Under the pieces are notes generated by a model. It was given only the letters and a program-made list of their open reading frames with translations, was not told the DNA's origin and did no database searches. A program made the translations under genes and the position numbers. Shown here piece after piece: positions 8,030 to 14,846 of a stretch of DNA of 14,846 nucleotides (its first letter is position 1; each line of letters begins with the position of its first letter). Source of the stretch: an uncultured Eubacteriales bacterium (GTDB taxonomy: Bacteria > Bacillota > Clostridia > Christensenellales > DTU072); the NCBI GenBank assembly GCA_902766325.1, contig CACXDF010000184.1:1-14846 (forward strand). Direction: 5' to 3'.

Positions 8030-11000
8030 TTAATTATTTGTTTTATGTTCAATCAGCATAAAGCTCATTTTGTTCGTGCCCGTGCCGACGTTAAACAGTC
8101 CCTGCGCCTTGAATATATCGTCTACGGGTAAATAGTAGACTGTATGCTCGTCGAAAGGCACGGTAACCGGCACTCCATCGTCCAGATAATACCGCGAATA
8201 CCGGGTATCCCAATTACCCTCGGCATAATCGCTCCGGGCCTGCGCCGTCGCTATGATGTAGTTTCCGCTATCCAGGATATAATACTCGGCTTCTTCGTCA
8301 AACGGCGCCGAAACGGTCTCGAACTTTTCTATCCGATCGTTATACAGATAGAAGGTAGAATACCGCAAGCTCCATTCGTTATTCTTATAGTAGTCCGCCG
8401 CCAGGTCGGAACTATCCCTGAAATAAGCAGTATCCTTATAATAGTAATAAGTACAGGTTCCGGTGATACTGCCGTTATTCTGCGCGGTAACGATGCCGAC
8501 GTGATAAGCGGAACTGAAATCGTCAAAGCAAAATGCGCGCGAATTAACGGTGATGGTAAACTCGATTATTTCTACGTCGACGTTGCTGATGACGCCGTTA
8601 TTGACGCCGCAAACCGTTCCGATATAAACAGGATTATCTATTCCGTACAAGACCGTACGAATGTTTCTTTCGATCGAAGTAACGCGCAACTTAAGATTTT
8701 TGATCGTACCGTCGTTACGTACGAACAAACCGGAAAAACCTGTATCATCGTCGTTATTGCAGTAAGTGATCGTATGATCGTTTCCGTTAAACACGCCTGT
8801 ATACGGCTTATCCAACGCGCCGAACGTCTCGTTGGTGATAATAAGATCGTTTTGCAAAACGATAGAAGTCGATAAGGACGCTTCCAAGACAGCGGCAAGT
8901 TGCGCTTCCGTAGACACGGATACCGGCCAAACGGCATACAAATCGGTTTCCGTGCTCTTATCCCACTTTTTCGTAGCGTTTCCTTCCGAATCGGTATAGA
9001 TCACGCCGTTTGCGTCCGCCCAACCCGAAAAGAGATCGATCTGCTCTTTCGTAAGAACGTCGGCGTCAAGTAAAAGCGCAAAAGTATCGCTGTCGTACGT
9101 TATTGTTACGGTATCGTAAAGTTCGTTTCCATCGCCGTCAAGATACAAATGAACGGTAATCGGATCGGCCTGCCATTTTGGATAGATACGATACGTATCG
9201 TTATCGGAGACGAACAGATACCACGGCAGCATACTAACCCCGTTTTCGTTGGTCAGCATCACATTTTCACCGTCCGGTTGCGTATAATACCAACCTTTAA
9301 AAGAGTATCCGTCTCGCAACGGGATCTCAAGAGTATAATCTTCGCCGTATCCGACCGTTCTCGTTCGATTGGAAAGTTCGCCTTCGCAGATATACACCAT
9401 CGAATAGTTTCTTTTCTCCAAATTCGGTGTAAACACGATATCGGAGCCGCTGTCGGATTCTCTGTCCAAAGCAAGCGACCAGGTACCTTTAACACCGATC
9501 AACTTATCGCCGGAATCGCTTCTGAACTTCCAACCGTTCAAATAATACGTGTGAGCGTCGTATCCAAGAAGGTCCCATTCGTAAGAAGAATGGTATTCAA
9601 CGTCAAGATAATACATTCGTTTTTCTTGCGAATACTTAACTTCTATTCCGAAATCAGGCGTAAAATCATCGTTAAGGACCAAATACACTCTGTATACGCG
9701 CGGCACCCATAAACAAGTCAAAATCTGATTATAAGGGATCAGATAAGAAGAACCGATCTGCACGTCCAAGTCGTTTTCGTCCGTCCAGCCGCCGACGACG
9801 TAACCGTCTTTTTGAACCGCGTCGTCGTTATAGAAACGTTCGATATCCGTTCCCGTGATCCTACCGTAAATCGGATTGCCTACGGTGACTACGTCGCCGT
9901 TATCATCTCTGTACGTAAGCTGAGCGAACGGCTTATTGTCTTCGATAAGATACGGACAAGCCAATTTACTGACCTCATCGAGAATATAATTGAAGGTAAC
10001 CAAAATATTCTCGGTGTTGTTCGTATTCCATTTTTCGATATAGTAGTCTGCCATACCCTCTTCCACGTATAAGAGCAGTCCGTTGTTAAAATTATTGCCG
10101 AAGCTGTCGGAATATACGGTGGGGATATCAGCCACTACGTCCTCGGCAAATACGACTTTACTCAAATTATGAGTGAGTCCCATAGCGCCTGAGGATAACG
10201 TTTTAGTGTTTTTACCGAGCGAGATCCGAGTCAGATACCAACCTCCGAACGCATAACCGCCGATCGTTTTTTCCGTATATTCGGTCGAATTATAAACAAC
10301 GACGTCGGGGATGATAACGGAATCCACGTCGCGACGCGTGCGGGTAAGGACGATATCGTCTCCTTCTTTATAATACAGATTATCATCGTATTCAAAGAAC
10401 GACAGCGGCGCGGCGGAAATATATTTTTCATCGCATAATGTCTGATCGCTGTTAAAAAAGCTAAGCGACTGCGCCTTCGTAAGCGACGGAAAACAGACGT
10501 ATTTCGGTTCGTACTCCTTCGATGGGAACAAATATGAATAGCTTAAAGAGGAAAGCGAGTCGATACGAACGTAAACGATACCGGGAACACGAATAGGCTC
10601 GCTGCTGCGAATACTCTCTCCTATCACCAACGCGCCGATATTGCTGTTCTTGAGCGAATTGGCGGCGATCATGTTGACACGAACGTTGATATACGCCCTA
10701 CCCGAGCCGTCTTTGTAAAGCGTTATTTCGTATTCGGTCTCAAGTCCCGTCGATTCGTCCGTTTCGATATGCTTGCCGACGACGGTGTCGACGTCTTCCG
10801 TTTCGACGACGTATTCCTTCCCAAACACGGAGAAAACGCCGTTTTCGACAAAAACGTACTTTTTAGTAAACTGCGACGGATCGAAGACGTCGGTTATTTT
10901 ACCGGAAGGATAAGCGAACAGTTCCGCCGTGGCATCGCCGTTCATCCTGTACAATGCGTCCTGATATGTCACAAAATAATCGTTTTTGTCCGTAATAGCG

Positions 11001-13369
11001 AAAGAAAGAACACTTTCCGCATTTAAAAAGGTAGTATTTTCCATCACGGACAGTTCTGCTGAAGAGAGGTCTACGGAAAGAAGATATTTGCAATCGGCAA
11101 AAGCATACTCTTTGACGACGGAAAGCCGGCTACCCTCTTCGGATTCGATATACTTGATCGCAGTATCGGCAAAAGCGTACGCTCCGATCGAAAGAAGTTG
11201 CGGCTTAATAAGCATTTTGTGATCGCCGCTCACTTCGGAAAAACTGTTCAGCTTTTCACATCCGAAAAACGCCATTGCGGAAACGTCTTCCAGAACGTCG
11301 TTGGAAGAAATATTAAAGAACTCCAACGTCTTATTATTTCTGAACGCGCTTTCCGCGATCCTCGTTATACCGGAAGGCAAATTATAAGTCGTTTCGTTAC
11401 CTAAGTACTTATATAAAGTATCGTTCGCAATAATACTGCTTGCATTGAGTTTTTGCGCCCAAGGCGTATCGTCGAACGCTTTGTCGGATACGCGCTCCAA
11501 ATCGGACGGTAAAGTAACGGACGAAAGCGACTTACAATCCTTAAAAGCATAATACCCGATGGAAGATACGGGGAAAGAGACGTTTCCGGCATAAAGTTTT
11601 TGCGGTATGATCATTTCTTTCAGTTGTCTCGATACGCCTATGATCTCGGCGGTGGAGCCGGTATTCCTGAAGTACGGCGCAAGATTATTACCGCTGATGA
11701 TCCTGAACAGAATGACGATATCTTCGGAATAATAGTAAGTATTGATCCTATGAACGTCCGTACCGTTACTGAAACGGTCCGAATAGTCTTCAAACCCGCG
11801 TAACGCGCCAAAGTCTCTCCAATCGACTTCGGAAGAAGTAAGGACGATGGAAGAAAGCTGTTCGTTAAATATTTCTTCGCCGATATGCGATTTGGGAGAG
11901 TTCAATTTATTGACGGCAACGCCGGAAAAATCAATAGAATCGATATGAACGCTGTCAAAAGCATGATCACCGATCACGGCGACGTCGGACGACACGATGA
12001 TCTGCCCGATAATCGCGTTATAAAAAGCATAAGAAGAAACGGTGGAAACGGTGGATTCCATTTCATACGCTCGCGTTACTTTATTAGCGGGGTATGCGAC
12101 CAAAGTGGCTCTTTCATCTTTATAGAGAACTCCGTTTTCGCTTGTATAAACGGGAGAGCCTTGCGCGACGTAAACAGCGCGTAAAGAAGAACAGTTTTTA
12201 AAGGTGCCTTCCTCAATTTCCACTACGCCGGACGGAATGGTAATCGTCTCGATAAAGGCGGCGTTTTCGCCCGTAAAGGTATCTCTCGAAATGGAAAGAA
12301 CGGTCATACCACCGTACGTTTCCGGAATAACAAGATCGGTGAGCGTTCCTTCATAACGAACGACCTGATAGCCCGTCGTTTGGGCATAACCGCTGACCGA
12401 CGGCGTATAAGAGGTAAAAGACAGTCGGATCGGCGTCCACACGGCGTATAAAGTGATATCTCTGTCAATAATAAGGTACTTCGATCCCCTTTCATCCGTT
12501 CCGTTAAAAGATATTAAAGAAATGGTATCGCTACCCGATAAAGCGCGGTCTCTGCTGATCTCTTCTTGCGTCCAACCGGCAAAAACATAGTCGTCCATAG
12601 AAATGGATGGTAAGCCGGAATAATAAATATTACTTTTGTCATACTCTTCCGAAATATCGTACAAGCGCTTGATATCTCTGGAAGCGATATTATAGTTATC
12701 TTTATAGGTAATAAAGTTGACAGTGTATACGACGTCAAACGAGATCGCGCGATAGACGTGGTTTGCGTCCATATGTACGGTCGTTGTGCTCTGGTTATCG
12801 ACAGACACGTTATCGGCTTCCCACGATCCGAACGTCTTATTCGGTATCTCCGTCCAAGAAATAACGACCACTGTCCCGCCCGTATATTGCATCGTGTAGA
12901 CGCCGTCTTCCGGCGGTTGAACGGAAACGGCCTCTCCGTTAACGGAAACGGGAACGCCCCCTTCCACGACAAGAGTAAAAACAGCCACAGCCGGATCCAA
13001 CAGGTCCAGCTGGAACGAGGTCGTACAACTGCCGTAAACGACTTCCAGCTGCTGCGTGCCGATACGACTCAGCTTATTACGGCTGCTTACGGCAATATAG
13101 TCCTCGGTCATAGCGATCGACTCTTGCGTACCGTCGTTATAACTTACGATCAGCATGATCTCGTCAAGCCGAACGCGGCCCGCATACGAAACAGCGGGAA
13201 CGGAAGAGGCATCAATGCGGATCGACTCCACCGCTTTTTCGGCGGACGCATCAGGATCGTCGGTTTTGTTATCCGAACCGTTGTTGATCAAAGTGCAAGC
13301 GAACAAAACGAACGCAACAGACAACGTCAGCAGCAATAATAAAGCAACCTTAATGTATCTTTTACTCAT
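8030..13369 (-). CDS. Giant surface lipoprotein with Ig-like, BspA-type, InlB-type and GLUG-like regions
   Basis: This 1779-residue protein starts with a lipoprotein signal peptide: MSKRYIK, a hydrophobic stretch (8-22) and lipobox LFAC with acylated C25, then a polar linker. It should be anchored to the outer face of the cytoplasmic membrane. Order after that: a bacterial Ig-like (Big_3-type) domain (about 45-125); a divergent InlB-type repeat (130-205); an InlB/Listeria-Bacteroides repeat ending LYAVWTP (211-313); four blocks of BspA-type leucine-rich repeats (about 315-1105) with recurring AF motifs such as YYAFKDC and EYAFADC; a linker module shared with the neighbouring gene (1137-1223); further InlB-type repeats (to W1399 and W1481); a GLUG-like region (about 1520-1640); and a tandem tyrosine-rich repeat (1658-1750). 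There is no LPXTG motif or S-layer homology domain. BspA/InlB proteins commonly act in adhesion, but the ligand here is unknown. The start is supported by GTGGAG upstream; it overlaps the preceding gene by eight bases (ATGAGTAA). Confidence 0.92.
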   Translation of the reverse strand: MSKRYIKVALLLLLTLSVAFVLFACTLINNGSDNKTDDPDASAEKAVESIRIDASSVPAVSYAGRVRLDEIMLIVSYNDGTQESIAMTEDYIAVSSRNKLSRIGTQQLEVVYGSCTTSFQLDLLDPAVAVFTLVVEGGVPVSVNGEAVSVQPPEDGVYTMQYTGGTVVVISWTEIPNKTFGSWEADNVSVDNQSTTTVHMDANHVYRAISFDVVYTVNFITYKDNYNIASRDIKRLYDISEEYDKSNIYYSGLPSISMDDYVFAGWTQEEISRDRALSGSDTISLISFNGTDERGSKYLIIDRDITLYAVWTPIRLSFTSYTPSVSGYAQTTGYQVVRYEGTLTDLVIPETYGGMTVLSISRDTFTGENAAFIETITIPSGVVEIEEGTFKNCSSLRAVYVAQGSPVYTSENGVLYKDERATLVAYPANKVTRAYEMESTVSTVSSYAFYNAIIGQIIVSSDVAVIGDHAFDSVHIDSIDFSGVAVNKLNSPKSHIGEEIFNEQLSSIVLTSSEVDWRDFGALRGFEDYSDRFSNGTDVHRINTYYYSEDIVILFRIISGNNLAPYFRNTGSTAEIIGVSRQLKEMIIPQKLYAGNVSFPVSSIGYYAFKDCKSLSSVTLPSDLERVSDKAFDDTPWAQKLNASSIIANDTLYKYLGNETTYNLPSGITRIAESAFRNNKTLEFFNISSNDVLEDVSAMAFFGCEKLNSFSEVSGDHKMLIKPQLLSIGAYAFADTAIKYIESEEGSRLSVVKEYAFADCKYLLSVDLSSAELSVMENTTFLNAESVLSFAITDKNDYFVTYQDALYRMNGDATAELFAYPSGKITDVFDPSQFTKKYVFVENGVFSVFGKEYVVETEDVDTVVGKHIETDESTGLETEYEITLYKDGSGRAYINVRVNMIAANSLKNSNIGALVIGESIRSSEPIRVPGIVYVRIDSLSSLSYSYLFPSKEYEPKYVCFPSLTKAQSLSFFNSDQTLCDEKYISAAPLSFFEYDDNLYYKEGDDIVLTRTRRDVDSVIIPDVVVYNSTEYTEKTIGGYAFGGWYLTRISLGKNTKTLSSGAMGLTHNLSKVVFAEDVVADIPTVYSDSFGNNFNNGLLLYVEEGMADYYIEKWNTNNTENILVTFNYILDEVSKLACPYLIEDNKPFAQLTYRDDNGDVVTVGNPIYGRITGTDIERFYNDDAVQKDGYVVGGWTDENDLDVQIGSSYLIPYNQILTCLWVPRVYRVYLVLNDDFTPDFGIEVKYSQEKRMYYLDVEYHSSYEWDLLGYDAHTYYLNGWKFRSDSGDKLIGVKGTWSLALDRESDSGSDIVFTPNLEKRNYSMVYICEGELSNRTRTVGYGEDYTLEIPLRDGYSFKGWYYTQPDGENVMLTNENGVSMLPWYLFVSDNDTYRIYPKWQADPITVHLYLDGDGNELYDTVTITYDSDTFALLLDADVLTKEQIDLFSGWADANGVIYTDSEGNATKKWDKSTETDLYAVWPVSVSTEAQLAAVLEASLSTSIVLQNDLIITNETFGALDKPYTGVFNGNDHTITYCNNDDDTGFSGLFVRNDGTIKNLKLRVTSIERNIRTVLYGIDNPVYIGTVCGVNNGVISNVDVEIIEFTITVNSRAFCFDDFSSAYHVGIVTAQNNGSITGTCTYYYYKDTAYFRDSSDLAADYYKNNEWSLRYSTFYLYNDRIEKFETVSAPFDEEAEYYILDSGNYIIATAQARSDYAEGNWDTRYSRYYLDDGVPVTVPFDEHTVYYLPVDDIFKAQGLFNVGTGTNKMSFMLIEHKTNN
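8120..8398 (-). repeat. C-terminal tandem repeat, DY..W..RYS..Y..PFDE..YY type, two copies
   Basis: Residues 1658-1700 and 1713-1750 of the lipoprotein align with each other. Both carry DY, then W, then RYS, a further aromatic run ending YL, then PFDE and YY about five residues later; both units are preceded by a Y-rich strand and a short linker. The DNA copies are diverged, so the duplication is old and the conserved residues are probably structural. I do not recognise the family; it loosely resembles the YY-rich strand repeats of some phage tail and surface proteins. Confidence 0.75.
8450..8812 (-). other. GLUG-like beta-helical region of the lipoprotein
   Basis: Residues about 1520-1640 contain the recurrent pattern of GLUG-motif proteins: TGVFNGNDHTI, then SGLFVRNDGTIKNLKL, IGTVCGVNNGVISNV and VGIVTAQNNGSITG. 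The repeating G-hydrophobic-N-G-x-I spacing suggests a right-handed beta helix. In other proteins this motif lies in secreted or surface proteins of unclear ligand. Confidence 0.7.
9173..9313 (-). repeat. InlB-type repeat in the lipoprotein
   Basis: Residues 1353-1399 run from DGYSFKGWYY to YPKW, with LTNENGVSMLPW in the middle. This G-W-Y ... T-D/N-x-x-G ... P/S-W ... K/L-W layout is the same variant of the InlB/Listeria-Bacteroides repeat that occurs twice at the end of the preceding gene. Confidence 0.75.
9701..9961 (-). repeat. Shared linker module, copy in the lipoprotein
   Basis: Residues 1137-1223 run from ACPYL to LIPYNQILTCLWVP. The same module, in the same position between the last leucine-rich repeats and the next InlB-type region, occurs in the preceding gene at 14136-14393. 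Both end in an almost identical IPYNQILTC-W-P segment. The codons differ between the copies, which argues for conservation of the protein sequence rather than a recent copy. Confidence 0.85.
10055..12352 (-). repeat. BspA-type leucine-rich repeat array (LRR_5-like)
   Basis: Residues about 340-1105 carry many degenerate repeats of the BspA type, recognisable by motifs such as EGTFKNCSSL, SSYAFYN, YYAFKDCKSL, ESAFRNNKTL, MAFFGCEKL, EYAFADCKYL and GYAFGGWYL. I count about fourteen. They form four blocks, each opened by a strand and a VIP-type turn (VIPETYGG near 347, MIIPQKLYAG near 586, VIGESIRS near 915, VIIPDVVVYN near 1018). This fold commonly mediates protein-protein or host-surface binding. 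Confidence 0.8.
12431..12739 (-). repeat. N-terminal InlB/Listeria-Bacteroides repeat of the lipoprotein
   Basis: Residues 211-313 start VVYTVNFITY and end ITLYAVWTP, with YVFAGWTQEE in between; this is the usual strand-loop-GW-LYAVW order of the family. The repeat is longer than usual because of a polar insertion before the final strand (about 269-300). Confidence 0.75.
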
Positions 13370-14846
13370 TTTGTCTCCACTTTGCTAAAATATGATATTG
13401 TTTTTTACCTTCATACGTCCATGGCACAAGGCTATGACCGGACGCGTCGGTGATCATGATCTCTAATCCGTTTTCTCCTATGATATACCAACCGACAAAC
13501 GTCTTTTCGGTCGTATTCGAGGGCGTCATGAGATCGAAATTCTTATTATACTCCACCGATTCCGAAGTAATACCGACCTCGTATCCGTAAAGAAGTACCG
13601 AATTCCAAAGAGCGTAAACGGTATATTCGTCGCTATCGGCAAACCGCCAGGATAGTTGTCCCTGTCCGCGCCCGTCGGTAAGGATGATCTTATTACCGTC
13701 AGCTCCGACCATATACCAACCCAAGAAGGTATAACCGTCGCAAACGGGAACGTCGAGTCCCCAGCCGGAAACGTCGTACGCGATATACTTTCCGCCGACA
13801 GATACGGTCACGTCTTCATCCACCGAATAGACGATATGATAGGTCCTCGCTTCGGTAACGGGATAAAGGTATATCTCTCTGCTTTCAAGCACAGTATTCC
13901 ATACGCCCGAAGTATCGAATCCCATACCCGACTCGTCTTTCCACCGAACGAATATTTTTTTCAACGCGTCGAAGCCGACGAAAGCGAAAGCGTAATCGTC
14001 TTCGAACGTTACTTCCGATACGTACGTCATAAGACCTGTCGTTTCGTTTCTTTTTGCGGCGAGCGCAATATTATTACCGTCAACGACCTTTTTTACCTCG
14101 CCTTCGCTGACGACAAAATAGACCTTGTATTTTTGCGGCGCCCAAACGCAAGTCAGAATCTGATTGTACGGAATAAAGTAATCGCTGTCGTCCGATACGA
14201 TCTCGCCCTTTTCATTTTGCCAACCGACGATGTCGTACCCCGCGCGCGCTATGCTCTCTTGCACGTCCGCGACGTCTTCTTTCGTTACTTTTCCGTAATA
14301 AACTCCGATCGTTGTGGAAATGCCGGAACCGTCCGCGTACGTAATAACGGCAAAGGTCTTTTGATCTTCGCTCAAAACAAGATAAGGACAAGCGCTTTGT
14401 TCTCTCCCGTTGATATCCGTATAAGTGAATACGGCGTCCGCGGGGACCCACTTGCTTCCTTTATACAAATTGAAGCCGTTAACGGAATCGTAGACGTACA
14501 TCCCGTTATGAAACAGAGGGCCGAACGTATCGTCTTGTATGTCGCTGATAAAGTCGCATTCGACATAAAGCTCGGTAAGAGCAGAAGCGCCGCTGAACGC
14601 ATTCGACGCCAAAGCGCCGATCCCGCGTAAAGTCACTTCTTTCAAATAAACGCCGAAAAAGGCGTACGGACGAACTTTCTTCATCTGGGTATACGTGATT
14701 CCGCCGCTGACGACGTTTTCGGCGACGGTCAATTCTTTCGCCACGCGAGAAGCGCGCGCGACGGACAAATTCATGTCCTCTTCGCATAAAACGTAAAGGA
14801 TATTCCGATCGTTACCGTCAAATAAGAAGCGATACGACTCCGTAGA
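13362..14846 (-). CDS. Partial BspA/InlB-type surface protein, paralogue of the lipoprotein; N-terminus outside the window
   Basis: The frame is open from the right edge for 494 codons to TAA at 13362, so the start lies beyond the window. In edge-based numbering, residues about 1-125 are the end of a BspA-type leucine-rich repeat block (YAFFGVYLKEV, SNAFSGASALTELYV). Next comes the module from ACPYL to FIPYNQILTCVWAP (152-237), then a region aligning with the lipoprotein's 1224-1330, and two InlB-type repeats ending YALW (about 414) and LAKW (about 490). The protein stops at RQNE with no LPXTG or transmembrane anchor, so if it is surface-attached the anchor must be N-terminal, probably a lipobox as in the next gene. 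It is collinear with the lipoprotein for roughly 400 residues but lacks its GLUG-like and tandem-repeat C-terminus. An adhesion-type role is inferred from the repeat families. Confidence 0.9.
   Translation of the reverse strand, partial: STESYRFLFDGNDRNILYVLCEEDMNLSVARASRVAKELTVAENVVSGGITYTQMKKVRPYAFFGVYLKEVTLRGIGALASNAFSGASALTELYVECDFISDIQDDTFGPLFHNGMYVYDSVNGFNLYKGSKWVPADAVFTYTDINGREQSACPYLVLSEDQKTFAVITYADGSGISTTIGVYYGKVTKEDVADVQESIARAGYDIVGWQNEKGEIVSDDSDYFIPYNQILTCVWAPQKYKVYFVVSEGEVKKVVDGNNIALAAKRNETTGLMTYVSEVTFEDDYAFAFVGFDALKKIFVRWKDESGMGFDTSGVWNTVLESREIYLYPVTEARTYHIVYSVDEDVTVSVGGKYIAYDVSGWGLDVPVCDGYTFLGWYMVGADGNKIILTDGRGQGQLSWRFADSDEYTVYALWNSVLLYGYEVGITSESVEYNKNFDLMTPSNTTEKTFVGWYIIGENGLEIMITDASGHSLVPWTYEGKKQYHILAKWRQNE
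13375..13378 (-). promoter_or_regulatory. Ribosome binding site for the surface lipoprotein
   Basis: GGAG (within GTGGAG) lies five bases before the ATG at 13369 and inside the last codons of the preceding gene. The stop of that gene and this start overlap in ATGAGTAA (13362-13369), which suggests translational coupling of the two surface-protein genes. Confidence 0.8.
13377..13736 (-). repeat. Two InlB-type repeats at the end of the partial surface protein
   Basis: The first copy (13605-13736) runs from DGYTFLGWY through ILTDGRGQGQLSW to VYALW; the second (13377-13502) from TFVGWY through MITDASGHSLVPW to ILAKW. They share the GWY, TD-x-x-G and W spacing with each other and with the copy at 9173-9313 in the following gene. 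Confidence 0.8.
14136..14393 (-). repeat. Shared linker module, copy in the partial surface protein
   Basis: The module begins ACPYLV, contains YGKVTKEDV and YDIVGW, and ends FIPYNQILTCVWAP. It matches the lipoprotein module at 9701-9961 in length, order and flanking domains. The matched position shows that the two genes arose by duplication of a larger unit. Confidence 0.85.

Noticed and set aside
8014..8060. AT-rich stretch between the lipoprotein gene and pheS as an internal promoter
   Set aside because: A TTGAAC element is present but no acceptable -10 box lies at the right distance, so I did not annotate a promoter.
8144..8875. Open frame of 243 codons on the plus strand
   Set aside because: It mirrors the GLUG-like and tandem-repeat part of the lipoprotein and has no independent support.
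13377..13400. Possible sorting signal at the end of the partial surface protein
   Set aside because: The protein ends LAKWRQNE without LPXTG, hydrophobic segment or positive tail.
13656..14630. Open frame of 324 codons on the plus strand
   Set aside because: It is antisense to the partial surface protein, whose frame has clear repeat motifs. The plus-strand product has no recognisable features and results from codon bias.

Overview
All recognisable genes in this window lie on the minus strand, so transcription runs from high to low coordinates. In that order they are: the 3' part of a gene for a large repetitive protein (13362-14846, open at the right edge); a 1779-residue cell-surface lipoprotein (8030-13369); pheS (6987-8009); pheT (4591-6975); a U32-family protein (2286-4580); and mutS2 (1-2286, cut at the left edge just before its end). 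Neighbouring genes overlap or are at most 20 bases apart. I see no terminator, tRNA, rRNA, CRISPR array, insertion sequence or prophage gene, and there is no gene-free stretch longer than 20 bases.

The organism looks like a Clostridia-type member of the Bacillota, probably an intestinal or other host-associated anaerobe. The evidence is the pheS-pheT-U32-mutS2 neighbourhood, the purine-rich ribosome binding sites (GAGGTG, GGGAG, GTGGAG), and the very large proteins built from BspA-type leucine-rich repeats and InlB/Listeria-Bacteroides repeats. All five visible stop codons are TAA and composition is even throughout, so nothing points to a recently acquired segment. The taxonomic call is an inference.

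The right half (8030-14846) encodes two tandem, related surface-type proteins. The upstream one ends with two InlB-like repeats. The downstream one starts with a clear lipoprotein signal peptide and continues through an Ig-like domain, InlB-like repeats, four blocks of BspA-type repeats, a conserved linker module shared with its neighbour, more InlB-like repeats, a GLUG-like region and a C-terminal tandem repeat rich in tyrosine. The left half holds housekeeping genes: phenylalanyl-tRNA synthetase alpha and beta, a U32 protein probably involved in RNA hydroxylation, and MutS2, an ATPase of DNA and ribosome quality control.

The most unusual signal is a perfect 30-base palindrome (4546-4575) between the pheT stop and the conserved start of the U32 domain; codon constraint does not explain it. 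Also notable are the apparent co-transcription of giant surface-protein genes with pheST without room for a T-box leader, the shared linker module, the C-terminal tyrosine-rich repeat, and a MutS2 Smr domain whose LDLR motif is replaced. I did not find a clear-cut new multi-gene system.
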